From Marispirochaeta sp. (lineage in GTDB: Bacteria; Spirochaetota; Spirochaetia; JC444; Marispirochaetaceae), in assembly GCF_963668165.1 (NCBI RefSeq), contig NZ_OY764209.1:1054001-1118000 (forward strand): a DNA stretch of 64,000 nt. Reading direction: 5' to 3'. Positions 18,902-28,292 of the stretch are shown here, piece by piece; position 1 is the stretch's first letter, and each line of letters starts with the position of its first letter. A program made the position numbers and the translations under genes. Under the pieces are notes generated by a model. It was given only the letters and a program-made list of their open reading frames with translations, did not search any database and was not told where the DNA came from.

Positions 18902-20298
18902 AGACTGGTACTGTATTACCGGCTGCCCTGTTATTATTCATATCCTTGTTCCCGTTTTCCACGAACCTTTCGGCCCAGACAATGCCCACCAGCCGAGGAG
19001 ATATGAACTCCATAATCGGAGAAGAACTCATGATCCCTGAGCCCCGGGCCTACACGATAAACGTTGATCAGGCGGTTGAACTGGCAATGGAATACAACCT
19101 GACCCTGGTTGGAGATAAGGCCGGGCTCAAGACCACCAAACGAACAAGGGACACCGCCTGGAACGTACTGATTCCATCGGCTACAGCATCCACCACCCTG
19201 CGGCGTTTCAGCGAACCCGCAGGCCTGCCTCTGGAGGAACGCTACGGAAGCCTGGGGGCGGGGCTCAGCTTTTCCCTGACCCTTACCCCTCAGCTCTGGT
19301 ACGCCTTCCGCAAAACCGTCAATGACTATGACCATGGCCTTATGGAACTGGATCAGGCCAGGCAGGATTTGACGGTGAACATCAAAAAGCAGTTTTACTC
19401 CCTGTTGACCCAGCAGGAGAATATCAAGATTCTTGAATTGCAGCAAAGATCTCTGGAAAAACGTTCCCAGCAGGCGGACACGAACTACAACTTTGGTTTA
19501 GTGGATGAATACACCCGCCTCAGCGCTCTGGTGGCCCTGGAGAACTTTAAACCCCAGGTCGAAATTGCCCGGGATGAATACGAACAGTCCCTGTTGGGAT
19601 TCAAACTAAGTCTGGGAATAAACCTGGATTCCCGCGTAGAGCTGGACGGCAGAATAGAAGCGGAACCACGCACCTTCGACGCTGACAGACTGATCGGTAA
19701 ATACATGCTGGATCGTCTGGATATTCGATCCCTGGTCGTACGCCTTCAGGGAATAGACAACAACAGAAAGCTTGCCTCCTCCGGGTATCTCCCCAGTTTA
19801 ACCCTGGGTTACAACCTGGACAACTCCTTTAATCTCGATCCCTGGTCGGACCTCTCCTTCGCCGGGGACGACTGGAGCGACAGCCGCACCTTTTCACTGA
19901 CTTTTTCCATGTCCTTAAGTGAACTCTTGCCCGTTTCTGATACGACAAACAAGGTCAGGGCGGCGGAGGACGGCCGTGAAGCCCTCAGGGCCGGCCTTGC
20001 GCAGGCACTGCAGACAGCAGAGGTGGAAATACTCACCACTGTACAGACAATTAATAAATCGGTGCAGCTGATCAAAGCAAAGGAACTCAACGTGGAGCTT
20101 GCCCAACGCGCCTATAACCTGGCCGAGGAAGCCTACAATGCCGGGGGAAAATCCCTGCTGGATGTGGAGGACGCGGAAGACAAGCTGCAGGAAGCCCGTT
20201 TTGAACTTCTGCGGGAAAAGGTGAACTATATAAACGGAATTATCGACCTTGAAGCCGCGGTCAACCGCCGCATCGACGAAATAGAGATCGCGGACTAA
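18898..20298 (+). CDS. TolC-family outer membrane efflux protein
   Basis: Outer-membrane channel subunit of a tripartite pump. A signal peptide (MKTGTVLPAALLLFISLFPF...) starts at 18898 behind GGAGG; a longer frame to 18859 is less likely. Two repeats of long helical hairpins are seen: VDQAVELAMEYNLTLVGDKAGLK... and later KELNVELAQRAYNLAEEAYNAGGKSLLDVEDAEDKLQ, the typical second OEP repeat. The length of 467 residues is normal. It is followed by the MFP gene after 34 bases. Confidence 0.88.
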   Translation: MKTGTVLPAALLLFISLFPFSTNLSAQTMPTSRGDMNSIIGEELMIPEPRAYTINVDQAVELAMEYNLTLVGDKAGLKTTKRTRDTAWNVLIPSATASTTLRRFSEPAGLPLEERYGSLGAGLSFSLTLTPQLWYAFRKTVNDYDHGLMELDQARQDLTVNIKKQFYSLLTQQENIKILELQQRSLEKRSQQADTNYNFGLVDEYTRLSALVALENFKPQVEIARDEYEQSLLGFKLSLGINLDSRVELDGRIEAEPRTFDADRLIGKYMLDRLDIRSLVVRLQGIDNNRKLASSGYLPSLTLGYNLDNSFNLDPWSDLSFAGDDWSDSRTFSLTFSMSLSELLPVSDTTNKVRAAEDGREALRAGLAQALQTAEVEILTTVQTINKSVQLIKAKELNVELAQRAYNLAEEAYNAGGKSLLDVEDAEDKLQEARFELLREKVNYINGIIDLEAAVNRRIDEIEIAD

Positions 20299-20332
20299 AA
20301 AGAACAAAGAAGAGAAAAGAAAGGAAAAATCT

Positions 20333-21271
20333 ATGAGAACAAAAAAACTACAAAAGCTGTCCGCCGCAGCCGCCCTCGCGGTAATCCTGCTGCTGACCGC
20401 CTGCCAGGGTAAAGGTCCGGGAGAGGCAGAAGAAGCAGAGCAGGAAGAGCCTCTCTTCGCCGTCAATGTAACCAGAGCCGTCGAGGGTCAGCTCTATGAT
20501 TACCTTGAGGTAAATGGAGACGTGGTAGCCCAATCCAGTGTGGACATTTATGCCGATACCAGTGGAAAACTGTTTCGCCTGAATGTAACCGTGGGGGATT
20601 ATGTATACAAGGACCAGGTAATCGCCGAGGTTGATCCCTCGCGTCCCGGTCAGACCTTTGCCGTCAGTCCGGTCAAGAGCCCCATATCCGGCACCATAAC
20701 CCGTACCCCCTCGGATATCGGAGCATCAATTACCCCGACAATCCCGGTTGCCACAGTAAGCAAGGTAGACAGCCTGGAAATTAATACCGGGGTCGCCGAG
20801 CGTTATATTTCCCGGGTCCGAAAGGGCCAGGAAGCCCTGGTTGAACTGGAAGCCTATCCTGACCACCGTTTTCGGACTTACGTAAGCGAGATCAGCCCGG
20901 TAGTAGACCCGCTTACCCGTATCTTGTCCGTGACCCTCGCTTTCCAGAAGCAGGATCAGCGGATCAAGGCAGGAATGTTCGCCAAGGTAAAGATCATCGT
21001 CGATGATAAACAGAATATCGTGAAAATACCTTCGGAGTGTATGGTCGAACGTCAGGAGATCAATTTTGTCTTTGTCGTGAACGACGAATCCAGGGTCGAA
21101 GCACGGGAAGTTGTTCCCGGGATTCTGATCGACGAGAAACTTGAGGTAGTAGAAGGCTTAAGAGGCGGGGAGACCGTTGTTATCCGCGGCCAGACCCTGT
21201 TGGAAGATCAGGCAAAGGTCCGGATTATCGAAGAAGTACCAGCCCTGGAAGAGGCTGACAACATCCGATAA
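20333..21271 (+). CDS. RND efflux periplasmic adaptor (MFP) lipoprotein
   Basis: HlyD/AcrA-type adaptor of 312 residues. It has a lipoprotein signal with lipobox LLTAC near residue 23, a biotinyl-lipoyl-like half (VYKDQVIAEVDPSRP with SPISGTITRT), a beta-barrel region (VRKGQEALVELEAYPDHRFRTYVSEISP) and a membrane-proximal domain (GLRGGETVVIRGQTLLEDQAKV). It links the RND pump to the TolC protein and is encoded between them. Confidence 0.92.
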   Translation: MRTKKLQKLSAAAALAVILLLTACQGKGPGEAEEAEQEEPLFAVNVTRAVEGQLYDYLEVNGDVVAQSSVDIYADTSGKLFRLNVTVGDYVYKDQVIAEVDPSRPGQTFAVSPVKSPISGTITRTPSDIGASITPTIPVATVSKVDSLEINTGVAERYISRVRKGQEALVELEAYPDHRFRTYVSEISPVVDPLTRILSVTLAFQKQDQRIKAGMFAKVKIIVDDKQNIVKIPSECMVERQEINFVFVVNDESRVEAREVVPGILIDEKLEVVEGLRGGETVVIRGQTLLEDQAKVRIIEEVPALEEADNIR

Positions 21272-21298
21272 GCTCCGGAACAAAGAAAGGATTACCCT

Positions 21299-24200
21299 AT
21301 GAGTATAACAAAAACCGTCGTAGGCCGCCCCACAACGACGGCCATCGTTTTCGTGCTCCTGATTGCTCTCGGTTTTTATGCAATAACCGACCTGGCAATC
21401 GACCTCTATCCCGATATTGAACCCCCGGTCCTTCTGCTCTTTACCGACTACAGCGGTGCCGGTCCGGAAGAGGTGGAAAAGCGAATTACCCGTCCTCTGG
21501 AAGGAGGCTTAAGCAACGTGAGCAACATTGAAGAGATCAGCTCGACATCGGCGGAAGGCAACAGCATGATCGAGATCGAGTTTACCTGGGGCACCGATAT
21601 GGCAGAAGCCGCCAACGATGTCCGGGACAAACTGGAGTTTGTAAAGGATCTCCTCCCCAGTGAAGCCTCCACACCGCAGATATTCAAGTTCGACCCGTCC
21701 ATGATTCCCATAATGTACCTGAATGTCAGCGGAAACAGGTCACCTGAAGATCTGCGGGAAATCGCGGAAAAAATCATTCAGCCCCGGATAGAGCAGGTGG
21801 AAGGTGTCGCCCTGGTTAGCGTTTCAGGCGGCAGAGAACGGATTATCCGGGTGGAAGTCCCCCAGAACCGGCTTGAAGCCTATAACCTGACCCTGACACA
21901 GATTCAGGGAATGCTGCAGCAGCAGAACGTTTCCCTCTCCGGTGGGTCAATCGGTGACGGCAATATTAATTACCTTATTAGTACCGCCGGGGATTTTCAG
22001 TCAATCGACCAGATCCGCAACTCCGTTATAGCCTACAGGGCAGGCTCCACGGGCGAAACCGCTGCTTCAGGCGGCAATCCCACTCGGACTGTACGTCTGG
22101 GAGACATAGCCCGGGTCTATGACGGATACGCCGACGAGACCAACGCGATCTTTATTAACGGCCGGGACGGGGTGTTCCTGACAGTCCAGAAACAGAGCGG
22201 AACAAACTCCGTCAGGACCGCCGACAACGTACTGCAGAGAATAGAGCGCCTCAACAGTGAACTCCCGGCGGGAGTTGCGATTGCTGTAATCTATGATACG
22301 ACCAAGATTATCCGCGCTTCCTTGCGGCAGGTCTCAAGTTCCGCCATAACCGGCGGTGTGCTTGCGATTATTATACTGCTTCTCTTCCTGCGCAGTTTCC
22401 GGACGACCCTGATTATCGGCCTTACTATTCCCATCTCATTTGTTATTACCCTGATGCTGATGTACTTTGCCGGTCTGACGCTGAACATTATGACCCTTTC
22501 GGGTCTTGCTCTGGGAATTGGTATGCTGGTGGATAACTCCATTGTTATTCTGGAAAACATCTTCCGCTACCGGGAAAAAGGGGCAAAACTCAACACATCC
22601 GCGGTAATCGGGACCCAGGAGATGATCAACGCCATCGTTGCCTCCACCCTGACAACCATCTGTGTCTTTGCCCCCCTGGCAATCTTCAAGTCCCAGCTGG
22701 CGATGATCGGCGAGCTTTTTTCCGGACTCTCCTTTACGGTGGTAATATCCCTGCTCTCATCCCTTGCGGTGGCCATGTTCCTGGTACCGGTGCTCTCCAG
22801 CCGATATCTTCCTATCCGGTCCAACCGGCAGCGTCCCCGCAAAGGACTCTCCAAAGCGATCGATGAGTTCCTGGGGGGACTTTTCGAAGCCCTGGACAGG
22901 GTGTACAAACGCGCCCTCACCCGGGTGTTGCGCCATAAACTGCTGACAATCATCATCGTGGTACTTATTTTCGGGGGCAGCCTGGGGCTTCTTACCATTG
23001 CGAGCTATGAGTTTATGCCGGAGATGGACGACGATTTTATTGAACTCAGCGTCGAGCTTCCCCTGGGCACCAAGCTTGATATAACCAAGGACGTCATGCG
23101 CCGTCTCGAAACAATCACCAGAAACGAGATCCAGGCCTATTCCAGCCTGATAGTTTCCGCTGGAGAAAGGAGCTTCTTCGGATTCCTCGGCAGCGTACAG
23201 ACCCACAAAGGCACCTTAAGCATTACCCTGCCTCCCTATGCGGAGAGGGTGGAAACATCCACCGAGGTTGAGCAGATCCTCCGCTCGCATTTTGACGAGT
23301 TCCCCTCAGCGGTTTTCGAATTCACCGCCGGAGGGCCCGGAGGCGGAGGAACCCCCATTGATGTTCTGGTTAAGACCGACGACATGGACCTGGGAAAAGA
23401 GACAGCTTACCGCATCCGCGACCTTATAAAAGAAGAAATTCCGGAGATTACCGAACCGGTTGTCTCCCTGCAGGAGGGACTGCCGGAGCTGGATATCGTA
23501 ATTGACCGCGCCCGGGCTTATGAGCTGGGTTTGACCATGGCAACCATCGGCCAGGAGATTCGGGCAAATATCGAGGGGGTCGTAGCCTCCCGCTATAACG
23601 ACGACGGCGACGAATACGACATTGTCGTGATTCTTCCCGAGGAGGACCGCAACGAGATCCCTGACCTGGACAAGATCTTTGTGGTCAACTCCGCGGGACA
23701 GCATATTCCCCTGGCGAGTTTTGCCTCTACCAGAAAAACCACCGGACCTGTAAGCATAAACCGGGAAAACCAGACCCGGACTATCCATGTCCAGGGCGGC
23801 ATGGCCCCAGGGGCAAAACTACAGAAGGTTGAACTCCAGCTCAGGAAGCTGATCGCAGACCGGATTCCGGTCAACGAGAACGTTGTGCTGGAATACTCCG
23901 GGGATTATGCGGAATTGATGGAATACGGGTTAAAGTTCGTGGTGATTCTGATCATCTCCATACTGCTGGTCTTCGGTGTCATGGCGAGTCAGTTTGAATC
24001 CTTTCTGGACCCCTTTATAATCTTCTTTACCATTCCCCTGGTCCTGGTAGGAGTAATCCTGATTTATACTGTGACCGGGCAGAGTTTCAGCATCTTTACC
24101 GCAGTGGGACTGGTCATGCTGGTGGGGATTGTCGTTAATAACGGCATTGTCCTTGTAGACTACACCAATCTGCTGCGCAAGCGGGGAATGTCCATTATCG

Positions 24201-24451
24201 AAGCCTGTGTCGAAGCCGGCGGCAACCGTCTGCGTCCGATTCTTATGACCAGTCTTACCACCATTTTGGCCCTGGTGCCCATGGCCTTCTTTCCCGGAGA
24301 AGGAGCGGAGCTGGTTCAGCCCATAGGAAAGACCGTCGTCGGGGGGCTCTCCGTCGCGACCCTGCTGACCCTCTTCCTGGTCCCGGTTCTTTATGCCCTG
24401 TTTAATGGCCGGGCGGAAAAACGGGCCCTCAAAAGGAGAACCAGATCATGA
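21299..24451 (+). CDS. RND-family efflux transporter permease
   Basis: Inner-membrane proton-driven pump of 1050 residues in the AcrB/HAE1-like layout. TM1 begins at the N-terminus (TTAIVFVLLIALGFYAI), followed by a porter domain. A second membrane block holds GLALGIGMLVDNSIVILENI, whose Asp is a typical proton-relay residue. A repeat follows, with GLVMLVGIVVNNGIVLVDYTNLLR in the C-terminal block. It ends overlapping the next small gene by four bases. The substrate is not predictable. Confidence 0.95.
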   Translation: MSITKTVVGRPTTTAIVFVLLIALGFYAITDLAIDLYPDIEPPVLLLFTDYSGAGPEEVEKRITRPLEGGLSNVSNIEEISSTSAEGNSMIEIEFTWGTDMAEAANDVRDKLEFVKDLLPSEASTPQIFKFDPSMIPIMYLNVSGNRSPEDLREIAEKIIQPRIEQVEGVALVSVSGGRERIIRVEVPQNRLEAYNLTLTQIQGMLQQQNVSLSGGSIGDGNINYLISTAGDFQSIDQIRNSVIAYRAGSTGETAASGGNPTRTVRLGDIARVYDGYADETNAIFINGRDGVFLTVQKQSGTNSVRTADNVLQRIERLNSELPAGVAIAVIYDTTKIIRASLRQVSSSAITGGVLAIIILLLFLRSFRTTLIIGLTIPISFVITLMLMYFAGLTLNIMTLSGLALGIGMLVDNSIVILENIFRYREKGAKLNTSAVIGTQEMINAIVASTLTTICVFAPLAIFKSQLAMIGELFSGLSFTVVISLLSSLAVAMFLVPVLSSRYLPIRSNRQRPRKGLSKAIDEFLGGLFEALDRVYKRALTRVLRHKLLTIIIVVLIFGGSLGLLTIASYEFMPEMDDDFIELSVELPLGTKLDITKDVMRRLETITRNEIQAYSSLIVSAGERSFFGFLGSVQTHKGTLSITLPPYAERVETSTEVEQILRSHFDEFPSAVFEFTAGGPGGGGTPIDVLVKTDDMDLGKETAYRIRDLIKEEIPEITEPVVSLQEGLPELDIVIDRARAYELGLTMATIGQEIRANIEGVVASRYNDDGDEYDIVVILPEEDRNEIPDLDKIFVVNSAGQHIPLASFASTRKTTGPVSINRENQTRTIHVQGGMAPGAKLQKVELQLRKLIADRIPVNENVVLEYSGDYAELMEYGLKFVVILIISILLVFGVMASQFESFLDPFIIFFTIPLVLVGVILIYTVTGQSFSIFTAVGLVMLVGIVVNNGIVLVDYTNLLRKRGMSIIEACVEAGGNRLRPILMTSLTTILALVPMAFFPGEGAELVQPIGKTVVGGLSVATLLTLFLVPVLYALFNGRAEKRALKRRTRS

Positions 24452-24729
24452 AAAGAATAGAGATTATAGCCAACCGCTCCATTGAGGGAGACCTGCATGA
24501 CGCCTTAAAAGAAGCGGGAGCCGCGCGGCACTATACCAAGATTCCTCTTGTTCACGGGGTCGGAAGTTCCGGCCCCCGTATGGGAGACCACATCTGGCCA
24601 GAGGAAAACTTTATCCTGCTTGTCTACTGCGATAACGAGGAAGCCGCTAAAATCCGCTCGGTAATTGAAGACATAAAGGGGTTCTTCAAGGAGGAAGGAA
24701 TAAAACTCTTTGAAATGGAATGCGGGTAA
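24448..24729 (+). CDS. Small PII-like protein coupled to the RND pump
   Basis: 93 residues, start overlapping the pump stop (ATGA), so translationally coupled. The pattern MKRIEIIANRSIEGDLHDALKEAG...KIPLVHGVGSSGPRMGDHIWPEENFILLVYCDNEEAAKI resembles the ferredoxin-like fold of PII-type or DUF3240-like proteins found next to metal or RND pumps. It may sense a small ligand and tune the pump (inference). No ATP-binding T-loop signature is clear. Confidence 0.6.
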   Translation: MKRIEIIANRSIEGDLHDALKEAGAARHYTKIPLVHGVGSSGPRMGDHIWPEENFILLVYCDNEEAAKIRSVIEDIKGFFKEEGIKLFEMECG

Positions 24730-24741
24730 TATAAGCTGAGT

Positions 24742-25722
24742 CTACAGGTCCCCGGCAAGAATGGCCTCAAAAAGAGGCCATTCCGTGCAGCCCCGTAAAC
24801 GGCCCCAGAACTCCATTGCTGCGGCCGTGTCGTCGGCGCCGTGTTTAAGGTAGCCGAAGTAGAGCTTCATTTTGCCCAGAACCCACGAGGCGTCAGCACC
24901 GTTTTTAAGGAATTCTTCGGAAAGTACCCCCAGGAAAGCGGCAATATCCTTCATGCAGAACTCCAGGGTTTCGCCGCTTCTGATCTCCCGGGCCAGAACC
25001 GGACGGGAAAGATACCCCCGACCCAGGAGCCAGCCCGCTGTCTCCGGATATTCCTCCGCCAGACGCCGCAAATCTTCTCTGCTGCGGATATCACCGCTGT
25101 ACAAAAGGGGATGCCGGCACTCACCAAGAAAAGCGCCGTATGCGGCCGTGTCGGGAGTACCCCGGTACATCTGTCGGCCGGTACGCGGGTGGAGCACCAC
25201 AAAATCCAGGTCAAAGGAGTTCAGGACCTGTAGTACCTCCCGCCACTCATCCTTCTCCTCAAGACCCAGACGAAGTTTTACCGAGAATGCCGGCAGACCC
25301 TCCCGGCAGGCCCGGGACAGGACCTTTTTAATAAGGTGTGGATGGGGCAGTATGCCGGAACCCCGCTTTTTACGGGTAATATTCGGAATGGGGCAACCGA
25401 TGTTCCAGTTAACCTGGGTATAACCCAAACCTGCACAGGCCCGTGAGACTTCTGCAACCCCTTCGGCATCGGCACCCAGAATCTGGGGAATCAGCGGCTC
25501 CTGCCCGTTTGCCTCGGGCAGGATATCCCGCAGGTGATACGCATAGCGTTTTAAACCCCGTATGGTCCCGATAAAGGGGGCAATAGCCCCGTCCAGGCCG
25601 CCGAACATCTCCGCAACAACCCGTCGATACACTGCAGTGGTAATACCCTCCAGGGGTGCGAGAACGAGGAGATGGGAGTTTTTAGCGGAGGGCGCTAAGC
25701 GTAACGGCGCAGGATTACCCAC
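24742..25722 (-). CDS. dus: tRNA-dihydrouridine synthase
   Basis: FMN-dependent TIM-barrel enzyme that reduces uridines in tRNA D-loops. The start of the barrel is LVLAPLEGITTAVYRR (flavin phosphate and substrate side). The catalytic cysteine lies in VNWNIGCPIPNITRKKRGSG, and further motifs are SVKLRLGLE and LHPRTGRQMYRG with the active-site His. There is no good ATG; a GTG at 25722 gives ~326 residues, while an in-frame ATG at 25767 is inside the upstream gene. Either way it overlaps the upstream gene, so coupling is likely. Confidence 0.88.
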   Translation of the reverse strand: MGNPAPLRLAPSAKNSHLLVLAPLEGITTAVYRRVVAEMFGGLDGAIAPFIGTIRGLKRYAYHLRDILPEANGQEPLIPQILGADAEGVAEVSRACAGLGYTQVNWNIGCPIPNITRKKRGSGILPHPHLIKKVLSRACREGLPAFSVKLRLGLEEKDEWREVLQVLNSFDLDFVVLHPRTGRQMYRGTPDTAAYGAFLGECRHPLLYSGDIRSREDLRRLAEEYPETAGWLLGRGYLSRPVLAREIRSGETLEFCMKDIAAFLGVLSEEFLKNGADASWVLGKMKLYFGYLKHGADDTAAAMEFWGRLRGCTEWPLFEAILAGDL

Positions 25723-26114
25723 AGCGAAGAGAGCACGATCAGGTCCGGCGCCATGGCATGGAGCCACACAAGGGCGTCCGGCCGCAGAAAACCGTTAAGA
25801 AAGTAGTAGAGAACCATTCTTGCAGCCCAGAGTACAAAAACAAAGAGAACTGCGAAAAAGAGGGTCCGGTTGCGAATTAATAGAAAGAGCCCTACAAGCA
25901 GGATGGTCCCGGAAATAAGTTCCGCCACCGCGATTACAATGGTTATCACATTGTTGCCGCCGCCAAAAATATCATTCACAAATCGTGAAAGCTTGCTCCC
26001 CGTGGACGCATAATCCATGATTCCCAGAAGTCCGGAAACAATCAAAAATAGCGAGACCGCGAGCTGTAAAAAAAAGATACCATCGACGGAATTTCCCCGA
26101 TTAGCCATATTCAC
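25695..26114 (-). CDS. Four-helix membrane protein, unknown function
   Basis: 139 residues with about four membrane segments (FFLQLAVSLFLIVSGLLGIMDYAS, VITIVIAVAELISGTILLVGLFLLI, and two more). I do not recognise a family with confidence. It is overlapped by dus at its 3' end and sits 31 bases after the GGDEF/EAL gene on the same strand. Confidence 0.6.
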   Translation of the reverse strand: MNMANRGNSVDGIFFLQLAVSLFLIVSGLLGIMDYASTGSKLSRFVNDIFGGGNNVITIVIAVAELISGTILLVGLFLLIRNRTLFFAVLFVFVLWAARMVLYYFLNGFLRPDALVWLHAMAPDLIVLSSLWVILRRYA

Positions 26115-26145
26115 TCCTGTTACTTGTTGTATCTATAATAGTATT

Positions 26146-28245
26146 CTAGCTGCCCTTGTTGGGCAAGACCGGATAGCTTTTTACCTCGCAGCGTGCAGCA
26201 AACTCCTCAATAGCAAGGGGTTTGTCAAAAAGGTAGCCCTGATATATGTTGCAGCCCGCTTCCTGCAGAAACTCAAGCTGGTCCATGGTTTCCACCCCTT
26301 CTGCCACAACAGAAAAACCGAGGTCATGAGAGAGTCCGATAATCGCGTTGATGATTGTCGATGATTTGCGGCTGAAATTCAGGTTTTCCAGAAAGGACTT
26401 ATCGATTTTGATGGTTCCAACAGGAAAATCCTTGATCTTTTTCAATGAAGAATAGCCGGTACCAAAATCGTCAATGGCGATACTGACTCCCATATCCTCC
26501 AATTGCGACAGTTTTTTCTCCGCTTCGTCCTGGTTCCGCATAATACCGGTCTCGGTAATCTCCAGCTCAAGCAGTGCGGGATTAAAACCGGTTTTCTTCA
26601 GTGCCCGCTGAATGTCCCGCACCAGATCCGGATGCCCGAACTGGAAAGGAGAAAGGTTCACCGCCAGGACAAGGTCTTCTCCTCCCGCAATCGCACAGCG
26701 CTGCCACTCCCGCAAAGCAAGCTCCAGAATCTCTCTGCCAAAGGGAATAATAAGTCCGCTGCTCTCGGCAACAGGAATAAACTGGTCCGGAGAGATCATT
26801 CCCAGCTCAGGAGAGTTCCAGCGTGCCAGAGCTTCGGCTCCTACGATAGAGCCCTGCCGGTCAACCTTGGGCTGAAAAAGAGCGTAAAACTCATTCCCCC
26901 CCAGAGCCTGTTCAAAACGCCGTTCCAGGGTTCTGCGGGCCTGAATGGAGCTGTGAATCCGCCGGTTATACATCTGGTAGGTCGATCGTCCCCGCTCCTT
27001 GGCCATAAAGAGGGCGGTTTCGCTGTTCTTTATCAGCATCTCCTCGTTAAAACCATCATCGGGATACACTGCCACCCCTATACTGACGCTGACCCGGATT
27101 CGCTCTCCCAGAATGGTAACAGGTTCGGCAAACAGGTCCAGGGTTTTTTTAACGATGTCCAGTACATGCTCCGTACGACTTACATCCGTCAGCAGCACAC
27201 CGAACTTGTCTCCCTCCAGGCGGGAAACCGAATCGTCCCGACGAAAGGACTTGGAAAGGATCTTCCCGATTTCCATCAACAGCCGGTCGCCAATCTTGGG
27301 ACCAAAAAGATCGTTGACCTCCTTAAAACGGTCAACTCCGAAACAGAGAACTGCAAAGGTAGTGGAGCGCCGCTTTATATGCCGCAGCTCAAGCCCGAGG
27401 CGTTCGAAAAACATCCTGCGGTTCGGCAGGCGGGTAAGGTAGTCGTAGTGTTCGTAAAACTGAGCCTTCGCCTCCGCCACCTTTCTGGCGGAAATATCCC
27501 GCAGGGTGATAATAACCCCGGAAATGCGGTGGTTGTTCAGCTGGTTATTGCAGTTAGCCTCCATGTGGACCCACTCGTCATCGAAGTTGCGCAGACGGAA
27601 GTCAAGGATGTCAAAGGTTGAGGCTTCAGTAATCCCCGTTAAATAAATGGCGGAAACCCGATCCACGTCTTCCGGATGTACCAGATCACGCAGATTATTT
27701 GCGTTCAGTATCTCCGTCCGGTAGCCCAGCAGGGGCAGAACAGCCCCCCCGGCATACTCTATCACCATTGATTCATTGGCGACCAGAGTTATCTCCCGAC
27801 TCAGCTCTACCATGGCCTTGAGCTTCTCTTCGTTGCCCAGCAGCCGTTCTTCGTAGCGCTTCCAGTGGGAGATATCAAAGAGGGTAATGACAAAATACCC
27901 GGCATCCACATAATCGCCGACCTGCAGGACAAGGTTGCGGTGCAGTCCGTTCCGGTCGATAATGCGTATCTCGTACTGATCAGGAACGTCCTTGTCTCCT
28001 GCCAGGCGTCTTCGGTGATAGTATTGAATCTTCTGATAATCTTCCTGAACAATCAGTTCGTTCCAGTGAACAGCCCCGCTTATAAAAAGTTCACTGGGAT
28101 ATCCGGTTACTTCGGCAACGGAATCGTTAATATAGACAAGATCGAGCTTCGCGTTCATAACAGCAATTATCACAGCCTTAGACTGTGATAAAACGCGGCG
28201 ATAAAAGTGCGGTGTTTCCCTAAGCTGCGAACTCACGCTATGCAA
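26146..28245 (-). CDS. PAS-PAS-GGDEF-EAL c-di-GMP signalling protein
   Basis: Cytoplasmic protein of 699 residues. PAS domains occupy ~20-250 (AVMNAKLDLVYINDSVAEVTGYPSE and a second at ~145). The GGDEF domain follows (DYLTRLPNRRMFFERL...), but its signature reads LEGDKFGVLLTD in place of GGDEF, so cyclase activity is doubtful. The EAL domain is well kept: GAEALARW, ELEITETGIM, IAIDDFGTGYSSLKKI, TIKIDKSFL and VVAEGVET. The likely role is c-di-GMP hydrolysis under PAS control, with the degenerate GGDEF perhaps binding GTP. No membrane segment is seen. Confidence 0.92.
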   Translation of the reverse strand: MHSVSSQLRETPHFYRRVLSQSKAVIIAVMNAKLDLVYINDSVAEVTGYPSELFISGAVHWNELIVQEDYQKIQYYHRRRLAGDKDVPDQYEIRIIDRNGLHRNLVLQVGDYVDAGYFVITLFDISHWKRYEERLLGNEEKLKAMVELSREITLVANESMVIEYAGGAVLPLLGYRTEILNANNLRDLVHPEDVDRVSAIYLTGITEASTFDILDFRLRNFDDEWVHMEANCNNQLNNHRISGVIITLRDISARKVAEAKAQFYEHYDYLTRLPNRRMFFERLGLELRHIKRRSTTFAVLCFGVDRFKEVNDLFGPKIGDRLLMEIGKILSKSFRRDDSVSRLEGDKFGVLLTDVSRTEHVLDIVKKTLDLFAEPVTILGERIRVSVSIGVAVYPDDGFNEEMLIKNSETALFMAKERGRSTYQMYNRRIHSSIQARRTLERRFEQALGGNEFYALFQPKVDRQGSIVGAEALARWNSPELGMISPDQFIPVAESSGLIIPFGREILELALREWQRCAIAGGEDLVLAVNLSPFQFGHPDLVRDIQRALKKTGFNPALLELEITETGIMRNQDEAEKKLSQLEDMGVSIAIDDFGTGYSSLKKIKDFPVGTIKIDKSFLENLNFSRKSSTIINAIIGLSHDLGFSVVAEGVETMDQLEFLQEAGCNIYQGYLFDKPLAIEEFAARCEVKSYPVLPNKGS

Positions 28246-28292
28246 TCCTTTATGATACGATTAACGGCATAGTCAGGCATAAGATTGAGCCC

